DNA of 64,000 nucleotides from Gossypium raimondii (taxonomy: Eukaryota; Streptophyta; Magnoliopsida; Malvales; Malvaceae): positions 48,291,890 to 48,355,889 of the forward strand of contig NC_068576.1 of NCBI RefSeq assembly GCF_025698545.1. The letters run 5' to 3'. This document shows, piece after piece, positions 22,419 to 34,170 of the stretch. The notes beneath the pieces were generated by a model. That model searched no databases and had not been told where the DNA came from. It saw only the letters and a list, made by a program, of their open reading frames with translations. Position 1 is the stretch's first letter. Every line of letters starts with the position of its first letter. The position numbers and the translations under genes were made by a program.

Positions 22419-25400
22419 TCAGATGGAACCAATTTCCAGGTCCGTAACATGACTGATCTTTGGCCGTTCTTCACCCTCTTCTTGGCATTGTTCTGTTAGC
22501 AGGGGACATCCACGAATCTCCAAATGTTTCAGAGAAGAAGGTAGTCCATCCTCGGGAAAGGACTGAATTAAGGGACAATCCTCTAAATACATGTCCGTGA
22601 GTGAGTGAAGGCTCTTTAAGGTCTGTTTGGAACCTAGAGAGCTTAGACTGGAACATGAGCCAATCATTAGACCTTCAAGTGCTGTCGGTAACCCTTCATC
22701 AGGAAGTGCTTCAAGCTTTGGACACCCTCGAATAGAGAGAAGTTGGAGAGATGACAAGCTTTTCAACGACCCTTCTTCTTCAGACAATGAAGACAGATCT
22801 TCGCATTCACTGATATACAGACTCTTAAGCCCCGGAAGATGTGGCAATTTGGGGAAGCAGGTAAGGTTTGAGATTTTCGAGATGACCAGGGAGTAGAGAG
22901 AGTTGGTGCTCGGTATTTCTCTTAGGAGTGCATCACTAGAACACATTTCAAGAGCTAAATGTTGAAGACGTTGCGAGACCGGAAGGGAAGTTACTTGTAC
23001 ACATCCTCTTATTTCCAGCTTCTGTGGAAAAAATATCCGAGGAAGTGCTTGTATGTTGGGGCAGTTTTGCAGTTTCAGTTCCAAAACACCAATAAGAGAA
23101 GGCCTAGGTTGACCTATTGGGTTGCGTTGCTCATCTACGGCAGTGAGCGTACCTTCATGCCAATCCTCCAGAACAAGATTGTCAATAAGTATTAAAAACA
23201 TCAGATAAGGAGCCATTGGAAGAGCCTTGAGTGAATCACACTTCTTTATCTTCAGAACTGTTAAATTTAGCATCAAGTTTGGTACCTTCCTTAGCTTGGG
23301 GCAGGTACTGATTTGTAGTCTATTCAATGTAGGACATTGATCCTCTGGCCATTCTTCCAGTTCCAGCATCCCTTTGATGCAGAGCTCTCTAAGGCGAGGT
23401 AATTGACCAACAGAGATTGTAGTACATTTAATGCAATGACTTAAGGTAAGTGTTCTCAAATTTTGAAGCAAACCACTTGTCATCCAGGAAGGAAAATTAG
23501 AGCCCTTGAAGTGATGAAGGGCCAGGCCTTTGAGATTTGAATGAGGCTGGAGGTGATTAAGGTCCCTCTCTGCTCTGACTTCATCTTCTTGGTTGAAGTC
23601 TTTGTCAGTCCATTCTAACAGCAGCATCTGAAGGCTCTCCTTCTGGTTTAGCTTTGCCTCAGCTGCATTCACTGCATTCTCCAGGTTGGAGATATGCAGC
23701 TTTCCTGTAAGATCCGCCATGTTCTTCAGTTCTCCAATGCCACGTCCCGGTGTACTGCTGAGTACTCGAAATGCATGCAAATTCTGTAGCCTGGTTAAGT
23801 TTCCCATCCTTGGTGGCAGCTCCCTACACTTGAACCAAAACATGTCATCTAGCTCAAGATAAATCAGGTTAACCATTTTACCAAGGTCCTTGGGCAATTC
23901 AAAAAGCCAAAGGCACCCTAGAAGCTTAAGTGTCTGCAAATTCCAGAGCTTACATACTGAGTTGGGAAGCTTCTTGATCTCTGTCCTAGAGAGATCCAAG
24001 TAGCGTAATAGCTTCAACACTCCAACAGAGTCTGGTAATTCCGTGAGCAAGCTCGAACTTAGATCCAAGGCACGAATGTATTTTAGAGAACGAAACATCT
24101 GGTCCAGAGTTTGCCCTCCGAAGCTTTTCAAGTACTCGCTAGGCAGCAGGAGTGTGCGCAGCTTATTACACGTCTTAAAAACCTGCTTGCAGGTAGGACT
24201 CTCTAAATCCTGACAGAGCAATGAGACATGACGACATTGTTGAGAGGAAACACACGACTTGTGGTCCATCACTTGGCAGCACTGGGGACTTGAAACTGAT
24301 ACTGCCAACTCATGGATAAGATCGTGCATTCTATATCTCTCTTTGTTATCAATGTCTAGAGTTTGGAAGAAGGACCTGGTTAACAACTCATCAAAGTATT
24401 CACGTCCAGTCTCCTCTGCACTTTTTTGCCCTCTAGGTTGAATAAATGCTTGAGCCATCCAAAGCTTGACCAGCTCCTTCCTATCAAAAACATAGGCCTT
24501 TGGAAATATAGAGCAATACGAATAACACTGTTTTAAATAGGAAGGCAGGTGGTCATAACTCAATTTCAAGGCTGGCAAAATTTTGGGCTTATTGAGGCTT
24601 TTCTCGTCTTCTAGCTCCCATATGCTGTCTCTCAAGATTCCTTTCCATTTGTCTACATCAACATTACCACGCAGGAGACCCCCCATTGCCTTCACCGCCA
24701 AAGGCAAGCCGTTGCACTTGCCTACAATTTCCCTACCGATGCTTTCCAATTCGCTCGACATGTTCTTATTGTCTTTGAAAGCAATTTTTTTGAACAAGGA
24801 CCAACATTCCTGCTGGGGCAGATCTTGTAAGGTATAGGGAGTTTGGGTCGCCATAATGTCAGACACTTTGGTGGATCGAGAAGTGACTAAAACTCTAGTG
24901 CCCTTACCTCCTAGCTTCAAAATGTTTCCAAGTGGCTCCCAATCTTGGTAATTGTCAACCCAAACATCATCTAAAACCAGCAGAAAGTCTTTCCCAGCTA
25001 AGATGTCTTTAAAGCGTGCCAGTAGGCTGTCCATGGATAAGTTATTAGAGACCTCCATTTGAGTGTGAAATTCTATGATTCCCCTGAGTATCCTTTGGAG
25101 ATTGAAATCAATAGTGACACAGACCCACATCCTGTACTCAAAGTGCTCCTTAACTCGTTCATTATTGAAGATGAGTTGAGCAAGAGTTGTTTTGCCTAGG
25201 CCTCCCATCCCAGTGATGGGAATGACAGAAACATCACCTTCCCTACTATCACTTTCATTTGATAGCATCTGATCTATTATTTTGTCTTTATCAGAATCCC
25301 TACCTAACACATCGGTTGTGTCTACGAAGGAATTGGTGAGTGGAAAGTGGTTTTGACTTTGGGAATCAGACCTTGCAGCATCAGTACTTACACTGAGACT

Positions 25401-25784
25401 GAAATTGCTCTTCTCTTTAGCAATCAAGTCAAATTTTGTTAAAATTTGTTTGATTTCAGGTGCCATACGGATTCGAAATGGGATTCTGCGTACCTTGGAG
25501 AGGTGAGCTTCCGTTGCAAAAGTGTCTAATATGTCCTCTACATCAAAAGCAATATCTTTGAGCTTTGAGAGCCACACCTTCAAAGATCGACCACAGGCTG
25601 CATCCATCTGCTTCTTCTCTGCATCCTCAAGCACAGCTGCAATGGTGATTAGATTGCTTGAAAGCTTTTCCAGCTCCTTCTTAGAACCCTTGATTGCAGC
25701 AAATTCTTCGTTGATCAAGGTTGCAACAGTTTCAGTGAGCTTGGACACGATAGGACTAACAAAAATAGAAGCTATCTCAGCCAT
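22419..25784 (-). CDS. CC-NB-LRR (CNL) disease resistance protein, intact single exon
   Basis: One uninterrupted 1121-residue frame starting MAEIASIFVSPIVSKL. The Rx-type coiled-coil domain covers about 1-120, with the EDVID-like DVEDILD at 81-87. The NB-ARC runs from about 160 to 480: P-loop GMGGLGKTT (192-200), kinase-2 LLVLDDVW (268-275), RNBS-B GTRVLVTSRS (295-304), GLPLA (359-363), RNBS-D CYSYCSIFP (420-428) and MHDL (486-489). About twenty leucine-rich repeats fill the remainder from about 540 on. All nucleotide-binding motifs are intact, so a working receptor is plausible. Length and motifs resemble the RGA/RPPA13-like CNLs. It is an intracellular sensor expected to trigger immune signalling; its pathogen partner cannot be inferred. 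It lies head-to-head with the PP2 gene, and a TATA box for its strand is at 26046-26055. Confidence 0.95.
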   Translation of the reverse strand: MAEIASIFVSPIVSKLTETVATLINEEFAAIKGSKKELEKLSSNLITIAAVLEDAEKKQMDAACGRSLKVWLSKLKDIAFDVEDILDTFATEAHLSKVRRIPFRIRMAPEIKQILTKFDLIAKEKSNFSLSVSTDAARSDSQSQNHFPLTNSFVDTTDVLGRDSDKDKIIDQMLSNESDSREGDVSVIPITGMGGLGKTTLAQLIFNNERVKEHFEYRMWVCVTIDFNLQRILRGIIEFHTQMEVSNNLSMDSLLARFKDILAGKDFLLVLDDVWVDNYQDWEPLGNILKLGGKGTRVLVTSRSTKVSDIMATQTPYTLQDLPQQECWSLFKKIAFKDNKNMSSELESIGREIVGKCNGLPLAVKAMGGLLRGNVDVDKWKGILRDSIWELEDEKSLNKPKILPALKLSYDHLPSYLKQCYSYCSIFPKAYVFDRKELVKLWMAQAFIQPRGQKSAEETGREYFDELLTRSFFQTLDIDNKERYRMHDLIHELAVSVSSPQCCQVMDHKSCVSSQQCRHVSLLCQDLESPTCKQVFKTCNKLRTLLLPSEYLKSFGGQTLDQMFRSLKYIRALDLSSSLLTELPDSVGVLKLLRYLDLSRTEIKKLPNSVCKLWNLQTLKLLGCLWLFELPKDLGKMVNLIYLELDDMFWFKCRELPPRMGNLTRLQNLHAFRVLSSTPGRGIGELKNMADLTGKLHISNLENAVNAAEAKLNQKESLQMLLLEWTDKDFNQEDEVRAERDLNHLQPHSNLKGLALHHFKGSNFPSWMTSGLLQNLRTLTLSHCIKCTTISVGQLPRLRELCIKGMLELEEWPEDQCPTLNRLQISTCPKLRKVPNLMLNLTVLKIKKCDSLKALPMAPYLMFLILIDNLVLEDWHEGTLTAVDEQRNPIGQPRPSLIGVLELKLQNCPNIQALPRIFFPQKLEIRGCVQVTSLPVSQRLQHLALEMCSSDALLREIPSTNSLYSLVISKISNLTCFPKLPHLPGLKSLYISECEDLSSLSEEEGSLKSLSSLQLLSIRGCPKLEALPDEGLPTALEGLMIGSCSSLSSLGSKQTLKSLHSLTDMYLEDCPLIQSFPEDGLPSSLKHLEIRGCPLLTEQCQEEGEERPKISHVTDLEIGSI
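25190..25211 (-). promoter_or_regulatory. Possible miR482/2118-type target site in the NLR P-loop
   Basis: The P-loop coding segment reads GGGATGGGAGGCCTAGGCAA. It aligns with the usual complement of miR482-family microRNAs with several mismatches. In dicots including cotton this microRNA family targets CNL P-loops. The match here is suggestive only. Confidence 0.3.
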
Positions 25785-26480
25785 AACTAGTTGAAATTAA
25801 CTCTTATTGATCACAACTCCTGCAAGATTGAACAAAAAAGTTATTTTCATTTCGTTCATATTAAATTTTTTGCTGTGCTGCATGGAAGAATTACACAGAA
25901 ACTCACCAGCAAGAGAAACTCTGTTGGAATTAAATGACACGACAGTAAGATTACACAACAACAAAAACCTTAAAATTGACAACTCATTTGGAACTTGAAA
26001 CAGGATGAATTAATTGATTTGATTTCCTTTGTTTCCTGATTCTGTCTATATATAGATCAAGTTCAGACAGTAGAGATACCTCCGAAGCTTCTTCTTAGTT
26101 TCTTCGACACGGATTGAACTGGTTTTCCATATACAGGGCAAAAAAGGACTTGGAACTGGTCTTCCACTATACGTGTTCCACCGTCTAGAAGGAGGAAAAA
26201 AGAGAGAAATAGTCTTAAAGTGAAAAACTTATTATTTCTGGCTCAAAATTTATTGTTTTGACGCGCTTCCATGGAAAAAGAAACTTACAGCAAATTTCAT
26301 CTGATGTTCTTGGAAATTGCAATGCTTCCTCTCTCATCCTTTTCATTTCCTGTACATTGTTCTTCAGGTTTCACTATAAAAAGATAAAAAGAATGGATTG
26401 AAGTCAATACAGGAAATTAAAGCTTATACGAGTGTGTAAACTCTTTGGTTTTGTCTGGGTACATAACATAATCAACGAAC
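25785..26480. promoter_or_regulatory. Shared divergent promoter region of the NLR and PP2 genes
   Basis: The 696 bp between the two start codons hold a minus-strand TATA (CTATATATAG, 26046-26055) about 260 bp from the NLR start. They also hold a plus-strand TATA (CACTATAAAAAG, near 26373-26384) about 100 bp from the PP2 start. No other gene fits between them. Confidence 0.6.
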
Positions 26481-27199
26481 ATGTTTAAGAACAAGAACAA
26501 GAACAAGAACGAGGAGGCCTTCCTGGATCACAAGACAAAGGTATGTTTCAAATCTTTAACTTATCAATCTAACAAAAAATTCACAAAAAATATATTTTGA
26601 TATCATGCAGAAAACCTGGGAAGATGCAAAGACTGGTAAAAAATGCTTCATGTTGTACGCAAGGTCACTCTACGTGACATGGGGTGGCCGTGAGTACTGG
26701 ATCTGGAACAGTTTTAAAGACACAAGGTTGGATTTTATTTTTTTGTCTCTTCTTCTTTTCATGGATTTTTTTTTTGGTTTCAGTGATCCATTGATTCATG
26801 ATTTGCAGTGATGAAAACATCGAAGTAGCGAAATTAAGCCATGTATGTTGGCTGGATGTGAGAGGGAAGTTGAAAATATCAGAGCTTTCCCCTGCAACTT
26901 TATACGAAGTTGTGTATGAAGTAAAGTTGACAAAAGGGGCATCTGGTTGGGAACTTCCAGTGAAGCTCAGACTATCCCTCCCTAATGGAATTGTCCAAGA
27001 AAGGCAAGTTAGCCTCTTGCAGAAGCCTAGAGGGCAATGGATGGAGCTCAATGTCGGCAGTTTTCATACACCAGATAATGAAGATGATGAAACTGGAGAA
27101 GTTTGCTTTGACTTCTATCAACATGGGGGCCATTGGAAAAGCGGACTTGTTGTGAAGGGTGCCATTTTAAGGCCTAGAAAACCTGAACCATCAAATTAA
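26481..27199 (+). CDS. Phloem protein 2 (PP2-A-like) lectin-domain protein
   Basis: Three exons, 26481-26540, 26611-26726 and 26809-27199, join in frame to give 188 residues. After a short polar N-terminus with KN repeats comes the PP2 domain: KCFMLYARSLYVTWGGREYW, then LSHVCWLDVRGKLKISELSP and TLYEVVYEVKL, and a C-terminal FDFYQHGGHWKSGLVVKGAI. These are the conserved PP2 blocks. The protein has no F-box, TIR or AIG1 domain, which points to the short PP2-A type. The family includes phloem-associated chitin-binding lectins and stress proteins. No signal peptide is seen. The N-terminal repeat arises from (AAGAAC)n. It is divergently arranged with the NLR. Confidence 0.92.
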
Positions 27200-28031
27200 T
27201 TGCTTCAAATGAAACAAACTGTGGCGCTACTTTCTGTGCAGAAACAAACATCTTTTAGAATGTTATCCACTTTTTTTTCTTTCAAATATTAATTGTACCC
27301 CCAATATATATATATTTTTAATTTTTTGGTGTGGTTATTGTGAAAATAAAATTTATAATACAAGTATATATACAGATCTCAGGTCTCATTGTTTATGAAC
27401 AAACTGCAAATGGAACAAGAGTTTATACAGACTTATATTCCATACCGTTTAAGAAAACAAGTAAAACAGTATTTGGGGTATATATAAAGACCTATTTTAT
27501 AAATTTTATTTCACAAGAAAATTAAAAGCGTGTTTCTGTAAATCCGTCAAAACTTCTTTTAGGTGGAAGTGTTTTATTATATATCAACTGAAAGTATTTT
27601 CAGTAAAATCGATTTAATCCCATAAATTTTCAGAAAATGATCTAATCGATAATTTTTAAAATTGACATTTTAGAAGAATTCAGTGCAAAAATATATAATT
27701 TTACCATTATACTTTAAATAAAATTTAAAATTTCAAAATGTGGGTTATCCTTAGGTCCCAACAACATGGTATGATTGGTTGTACCACAAATTGCTTTATG
27801 TGAAATTTGAAAATGCTTGTACATCATAAAATATGAGCAAAATATGAATTTGATTAACTCAACGTAATCTATCCTTTAATCTCATAACCACAATCTAATT
27901 AAGTGATCTAAAGAGGACATTATAGATTTAAACTTTCTCATGTCTGCAATTTTATCACTAGCTTATCATGTCCTCTCCTTGAAAGTAACAACTAACATGG
28001 CATTGTGGCTTCTCTTGCGCAACTTATATAA
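27200..28031. other. 3' flank of the PP2 gene and AT-rich spacer
   Basis: Probably a short 3' UTR at the left. The rest has no recognisable feature. Confidence 0.3.
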
Positions 28032-28693
28032 GGGACAATTTAATATTACTTTTGAGAAGTGCTTTTAAAAAGTGATATGGAAAAATGAGTTTAAAAAATA
28101 TTTTTAAAAAGTTTGGTTTAAGATTTAAGTGTTTAGTATTGTTGTCAAAAAGTATTTTTGATAAATAAAATGTTCATTTTAGACATTCTGTTATAAAATA
28201 ATAAATATGCATTTAAATAATGTTCAAATTAGTTAATATTATGATACATTAGTAAGAATATAAAAATAAGTTATTATAATTTGTTGTTCATATTTTAATA
28301 TATGAAATATAAATTTTAAATATTTTTAAAGCAATTAAGATTAATTATTCATAAAATTTAATTCAAATATATAAACTATAATTTAAATAATAAAATATGA
28401 TCAATAAAAATTTAAATATATAATATTATATATAAAATAAATTTTAATAAGAAAATAATTACATATACCATATAAATATTATATAAAATACATTATAAGG
28501 GTTAAAATTGTCATTTACTCCTAAAAGTACTTTTTCCAAAAGCAAAAGCTAAAAAAACTACTTTTATTTATAAGTTGAAAAGAAATTTTCAAAAGAACTT
28601 CTTACTTAAAAAATTGTCTGTTTAGCATTACTTTTGTCTTCAAAAGTGATTTTGGGGTCAAAACACTTTTGAGAAGTAATGCTAAATAAAACC
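28032..28693. mobile_element. PIF/Harbinger-like MITE, 662 bp, TAA target duplication
   Basis: The left end GGGACAATTTAATATTACTT and the reversed right end GGTTTTATTTAGCATTACTT form imperfect inverted repeats, continuing into AGAAGTG and AAAAGTG. TAA flanks both sides (28029-28031 and 28694-28696). The interior is AT-rich and non-coding. Confidence 0.6.
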
Positions 28694-28959
28694 TAAGTCC
28701 CAATAACGAGATAACTATAACATTATTAAATTCAAGATAATATTAGTAAGAGAAATAATTATAAATTTTAAACATAGAATGTACATCTTATTCATTTTAC
28801 TTTTTTATTTGTAAATATTATTTTACTTTATTAACGTAAATTCAAATTTATGTAATTTTATACAGTATTTAAATATTTGAGCTTTGAGGTATAATAAATA
28901 TATATACTAGACTTATCGTTTATTTGTTAAATGAACTTTAAATGAAAAGATAATTTTCA

Positions 28960-29070
28960 TCGATTGGATCTTATTTCGATTAGCATTGACATTATTGTTA
29001 ATGTAGGAATATCTGAATTCGAGCAAATTAAAATATGTTTATTCTCTTATTTAAGGTTTTGAGAAGACAC
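28960..29070 (+). mobile_element. Degenerate SINE-like copy
   Basis: The block ATTATTGTTAATGTAGGA followed by GAATTCGAGCA and TTTATTCTCTTATTTA parallels the copy at 54424-54560 (ATTATTGTCAATGTAGGA, GAGCTCGAGTGC, GTATTCTCTTGTTTA). The A-box half is poorly preserved. Confidence 0.5.
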
Positions 29071-29097
29071 TGTAGCTAGTTCTAAGCATCATTTCTC

Positions 29098-29102
<5 letters not shown>

Positions 29103-29142
<40 letters not shown>
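29103..29142. repeat. (TA)n microsatellite
   Basis: About 20 uninterrupted TA units. Confidence 0.93.
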
Positions 29143-29151
<9 letters not shown>

Positions 29152-30639
29152 ACTCTTTATTAATTATTATTTTAGTTTTTGGTAACAAATTATTATTTTA
29201 TTTTTATTCTTCTATATTTATATTTAATAATTTTCAAATGATCTTCCTTTATTGACATATAGGCACCAATGCCTTTTCTTCCTTTACATTTTATAAAAAT
29301 GGTTAAACTTTAGCTTTAGTCCTCTACTATACCTAAAATTATGATTTAATTTTTATACTTTAATTAACATAATTTAATATCTATATTTTTATAATTTTAA
29401 TAATTAGTCCAAATATTTAGTATCTTTAACTTTTCGATTAAAAATTACGTGGTTATATATCATTTGAATTCCTTAGAGATTGACATGTGACTTCAAATTC
29501 CTTTTAGGTTTGTGTGTGTTTTTGGCATTATAAATTTCAATTTTGGCCCTTAGACTATGTTGAATCTTGAGCTTAAATATTTTATTTTAATTTTTAATAT
29601 AATTCAGTCTCTCTACTTTTATAATGTCATTAGTCGGTCTAAATAATTAATATTGTAAACTATTTCAATCAAAATGTTGATGCCAAATTTTCTTAAGAAC
29701 ACTATTTCAATAGATTTTTTATCATAACGAATTCAAATGTGTATTTTTATTGTTACATGACTACTAAGTGGTTTTTTTTTTTAATTTCAAAATGTCACAC
29801 CAAAGAATCCTAATAGAATAAATTTAATGGCGGTAACAATTGGACTTGGATTTTCAAATCCGAAAAATGGAGGGACTAAATTCTTCAAAATAAAAGTAGG
29901 AGAATTAAATTCCAAATGTGCGAAATATATATGTGCTTAGAGCATATTTTAACCTTCGAATTTTTACTTTGTAATTTGACAAAAAAATAATCAGTCAAGG
30001 GTGAATCTAGAAATTTTTTTAGCAGGGGCCGAAATTTAATTATAATTTTATCATATATCAAAATATAATTTTATATGTATTAATTTATAATTTCATCATT
30101 TTTAAGGGCTAAACAAAAAAAATTAGGGGTTAAAATGTAATTTTCTATATATTAATTTATAATTTCTTTATCTATAAGAGGATTGAATTAAAAAATTGGG
30201 GACTCAAAGTGTAATTTCACTATATATTAATTTATAGTTTCTCTATTTATAAGAAAACTCAATTGAATTTTTTATTTTTGGAAGGGTGGCCTTGACCTCC
30301 TCTCTATGCCCTTTAAATACACCACTGTAATCAAAAACCATACTAGTATGAATTATTATTTACAACATTGAAATACAAAAATTCACAAATGAAATATTAT
30401 TTATATTTATGATGTAGTAGTATAATAATATTTAAAAAAACTTTTGATATTACTTTAAACCTATTTGTGAAGTTTGTTTATTGTTAGACAGGATAATTGT
30501 TATATATATAAAAATCTTGATAATACTCTAAATCTATTTGTGAACATTTTCAAAATATATATAGCATTCTAATAGTAGCAAATGAAAAGTTCTTACAATT
30601 TATAGTGATGAGTTATGCCTCTTAAATTCAAAAGTTATG
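29143..30639. other. AT-rich dispersed-repeat mosaic
   Basis: Contains stretches of the 'tttagtcctctact' dispersed family (about 29310-29480 and 29850-29950). A block at 29995-30330 has two imperfect internal copies of a phrase like 'attaatttata-tttctttatctataaga'. No gene. Confidence 0.4.
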
Positions 30640-31160
30640 TTACTTGATTATTAACAAATAGTCATAATTATTCAAGTAGAAATCTATTGAATAATTATAT
30701 TTATTGCTAAAGATATGACTATCCACTTGGGTAGTTATCTCCCTATGAAGAGATATGAGTCTTCCTATAGATGGGAGATAAATTTCCTTTGTATGACACA
30801 CAAAAAAGAACACATAGAAATAAAGTTTCTTTTTATTTTCCCATCATCTTTTATATTCCTCGATTATTCTATAAAGAATTAGTGCTAAAATTCTTTATAG
30901 AAATTGATATCATTGTTATGCTCCGCTCAATGCTCAATGGAATATTTTTGTTAGTGCAAAACGTAAACAGTCATTAGGCTTCATTGTATCATCGAGTTTC
31001 ATTTGCCAGTAACTCTTTTGCACACCATAATATAAGTAGGGGCGAATAGAACATTAAACGAAGTGGCATTGATACACACCTTGTAGTCTTCATTAATTTA
31101 TCATAAATTTATTTATCCCTACACATTAACAATTTTAAGGTTTTATATTTTTGCAATTTA
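30640..31160 (+). repeat. copia-type LTR fragment
   Basis: TAGTTATCTCC, a tandem TATGAAGAGATATGAGTC, 'ttagtgctaaaattctttatagaaattgatat' spacing and a GTCATTAGGCTTCATTG tail resemble cotton copia LTR ends. Parts recur at 46390-46640. No coding sequence is attached. Confidence 0.35.
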
Positions 31161-31679
31161 TGAGAAATTTAAGAAGGCTTATCTGTTAATCGCGCATTCA
31201 CATGCCACTACAAGCATGGTACTATGACGATGGATATTGACAAATGTGGTTGCATCAATGTCAATGATCTTGTCAAATTTTGTTTTAGAAGACACCTTTA
31301 TTACAAGAAAATGTAAATCACAATTATTGTTTTACTCTTATTGCATGAATTAGCTCAATTGTTATATGTTTATTGAATTGCATTATGCAAAAGGTGTAGG
31401 TGTCTTATGCATCAATTACTTGACAAAAATCAAAGGTGAAAATTTTAATTTTCATTAACTGGGTGTAGGGGTCACACGGCCAAGCCACATGCCTATGTGC
31501 CAGGCCGTGTGATCAAATCTGAGCATTCTGTTTTGAAATTTTAAGATGCAGGGGACACACGGCCAAAACACACGCTCATGTGCTAGGGCGTGTCTCACAC
31601 ACGGCTGAGACACACACCCGTGTCTCTACCAGTGTGGACGAAAATAGACTATTTTCAAGGCCACATTTCTCACCCAATT

Positions 31680-32967
31680 TGTAACACCCCAACCCGTATC
31701 CATCGCCGGAACTGGGTTACGGAGCATTACCAGACATATCGAATAACTTATCACTAATTCACAAATAAATAACAGATATAGCATACTTGTATCAAATATA
31801 AATATGTCATATTAGTTCCATTTCCTACTTATAACCAATTTAAACATCATTCTACAACAGTAATAACAAAACTTTTATTCTTAACCTATACATCACCTAG
31901 GTACATGCCACATTAAATGATAAAGAGATCGATGATATCACAAAAAAAATCCAAAAAAAGAATATCGCTCGTACGCACTAGAAATATTTGTGATAAAGAC
32001 AATGTAAATTCCATATATGTAAGTCGGAGCTTCAACCAGTAGAAATAGAAAATAGCTTCATATGAGTCTTATCATCAAATCTTCTATCGAACATAATAGA
32101 TTAGAAAACCAAAGAAAGATAGGGGAATCCCGATCATGAATCAACTAGAATAATAATAATTCCGTCTAACATTATGATTAGTCAACCTTGCTATATGATA
32201 AGAATCATATCTGAAAATGAATAGTTGCATATACCTCTGAGGATAATAGAACATATAGAATACCCATATAGAATACCCATAAGAGATCGTTGTAAGATAC
32301 CCGACTATAACAACTGCATTCAGATATGTCTGCAATTTTCAACACTATCCCACTGACTACTAAAATCATCAATAATCTTATATTATCCCAATCACTAAAG
32401 AAATCAATTCAGAAGAAATTCCGACTAACCTGTTTTTTTTTTAATTCGATACCTGAATAAATCGATTACTCGTAAATAACTTCTTTCTTAATAATGACAT
32501 TATGTATCCTGAATAATCTTTAGAAAAAAAACTGATATCTTTTCTAGAACTCTCTTTACTTGCTATCCCATCCTCAACTCTGACGCATTATTATTCCTTC
32601 AATTATTGAACTTTTCAATTTCACACTTGTAAACTTAATGAATATAATTCTTGTAAATTCCATTGTACAGGTGAGGGGGTGAAGATCGTAAAGCCTCAAA
32701 ATTTAACTCTCATATACACAAGTATAACATAACACTTATCATTAGCATAATCATTATAATCATTCGACATTTTCAACTTTAAAACAAAAACAAATATATC
32801 AGCATCCAAATCCTGACTCAATTCGACTCAATAATGGCATGTACCTCTAGACTCAATTCTGAGCTCGATTTAGTCTGAGAATTGGCTAAACCTGAATAGC
32901 TCTGATACCACTAAATGTAACACCCCCAACCCGGTTCCGGCGACGGATACAGGTTGGGGGTGTTACA
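31680..32967 (-). mobile_element. Nested non-coding retroelement with palindromic ends, 1288 bp
   Basis: The 5-bp duplication CAATT (31675-31679 and 32968-32972) fixes both ends, and removing the insertion restores continuous LTR sequence. Both ends begin TGTAACACCCC-AACC read inward. The right end is a 52-bp unit (32916-32967) with perfect 16-bp inverted arms. It is followed on the minus strand by TTTAGTGGTATCAGAGC, a standard tRNA primer site. No gag or pol is visible between. It is TRIM-like or a heavily deleted Gypsy derivative. Confidence 0.75.
32899..32910 (-). promoter_or_regulatory. Primer-binding site of the nested retroelement
   Basis: On the minus strand TGGTATCAGAGC, the usual initiator-methionine tRNA primer site, sits five bases inside the 52-bp terminal unit. 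Confidence 0.75.
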
Positions 32968-33814
32968 CAATTTGTCTTGTACCTACATCAACACTTTAAC
33001 ACATTCACCAACCAATTCAAGACATTTAAATCAAGTCAAAACCAAGTCTTATGCATGACATTTCATCAGATTTATTCATATATTCGATCTTACCTAATTG
33101 ATCAAATACACATGTGCACATTTATCAAATATGCTACCTTAATCCATCCATCCGCATGCTTACCATCATTTAACCATTTCAAATTCACACATCAAACATG
33201 TTAAGGCCATATATATATACATCTCAAAATATACCAAACACAAGTCATACTAATGGCTAGTTACAACCAAAACATTTAAATGCCAACAATGGTTAAGTTG
33301 ACTTATACATGCCATTATAACCAAAAGATTTGTTTCATATTTGTACCGAAATGGGCTGGTGGATAGTGTGAGTGGTCTCCGCCAAACTTCCAACGCAACG
33401 AGCCTCCGAGAACTATAAGACAGAGGAAATAAAACAGAGTAAGCATATAATGCTTAGTAAGTTCGTATAACGGAAAATTTAACTTACCATATATTTTCAC
33501 TTAAGGTAAGTATACAAAAATATATCCAAAGCAATTTAGTAATTAGCTTAACACGCATAATCTCATCAAACATATTAGTCAAGTATTTCATGTGAATAAC
33601 CAGAATAAAGATGAGCTCATCAAATATCATGTTTCCATATGTTTTTAAGTGTATACGGGTAACGATTCATTCAGAACTCATCTCAACTTATATTAGAATT
33701 TCACCCATTGAATCGTTTGAAATCTCGATGGATACATGAGTAGTACACACGAAGTGTACACTACTGTAAATCTATCAATTCATACTCCAGAATGCTTTTA
33801 TGAACACATAAACA

Positions 33815-34170
33815 GAAAGCTCTCTCTCAAACCATATAACGAGCAGCTTATCCAGGCAATATAACAGGAAGCTCACAAAAAGCCTATAACAGGTAACTCT
33901 GAAGAGCAATTAATCAGGAAGCACCGGGTAACCATATAATGGGAAGTTCAAGCGAGCAATAACGGGAAGCTCACAAAGAGCCTTTAATTGGGAAGCTCAC
34001 AAAGAGTCATATACGGGACGCTCATAAGAGCTGTTGTGTGCCCAAAACACATGTAGGGTCATGACCGATCAGGATGCTCCGAAGAGCTATTAACGAGAAG
34101 TCGCAAGAACCATATAACGGGATGCTCTTTCGAGCTATGGTGTGTCTGCAACATATGCAAGAACACAACC
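33815..34170. repeat. Degenerate short tandem repeats inside the LTR
   Basis: About ten imperfect units of roughly 30-35 bp on the theme ATAACGGGAAGCTCACAAAG. Many carry AGCTC...GAGCT complementary pairs. An equivalent cluster occurs in the LTR at 35440-38409. Confidence 0.65.
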
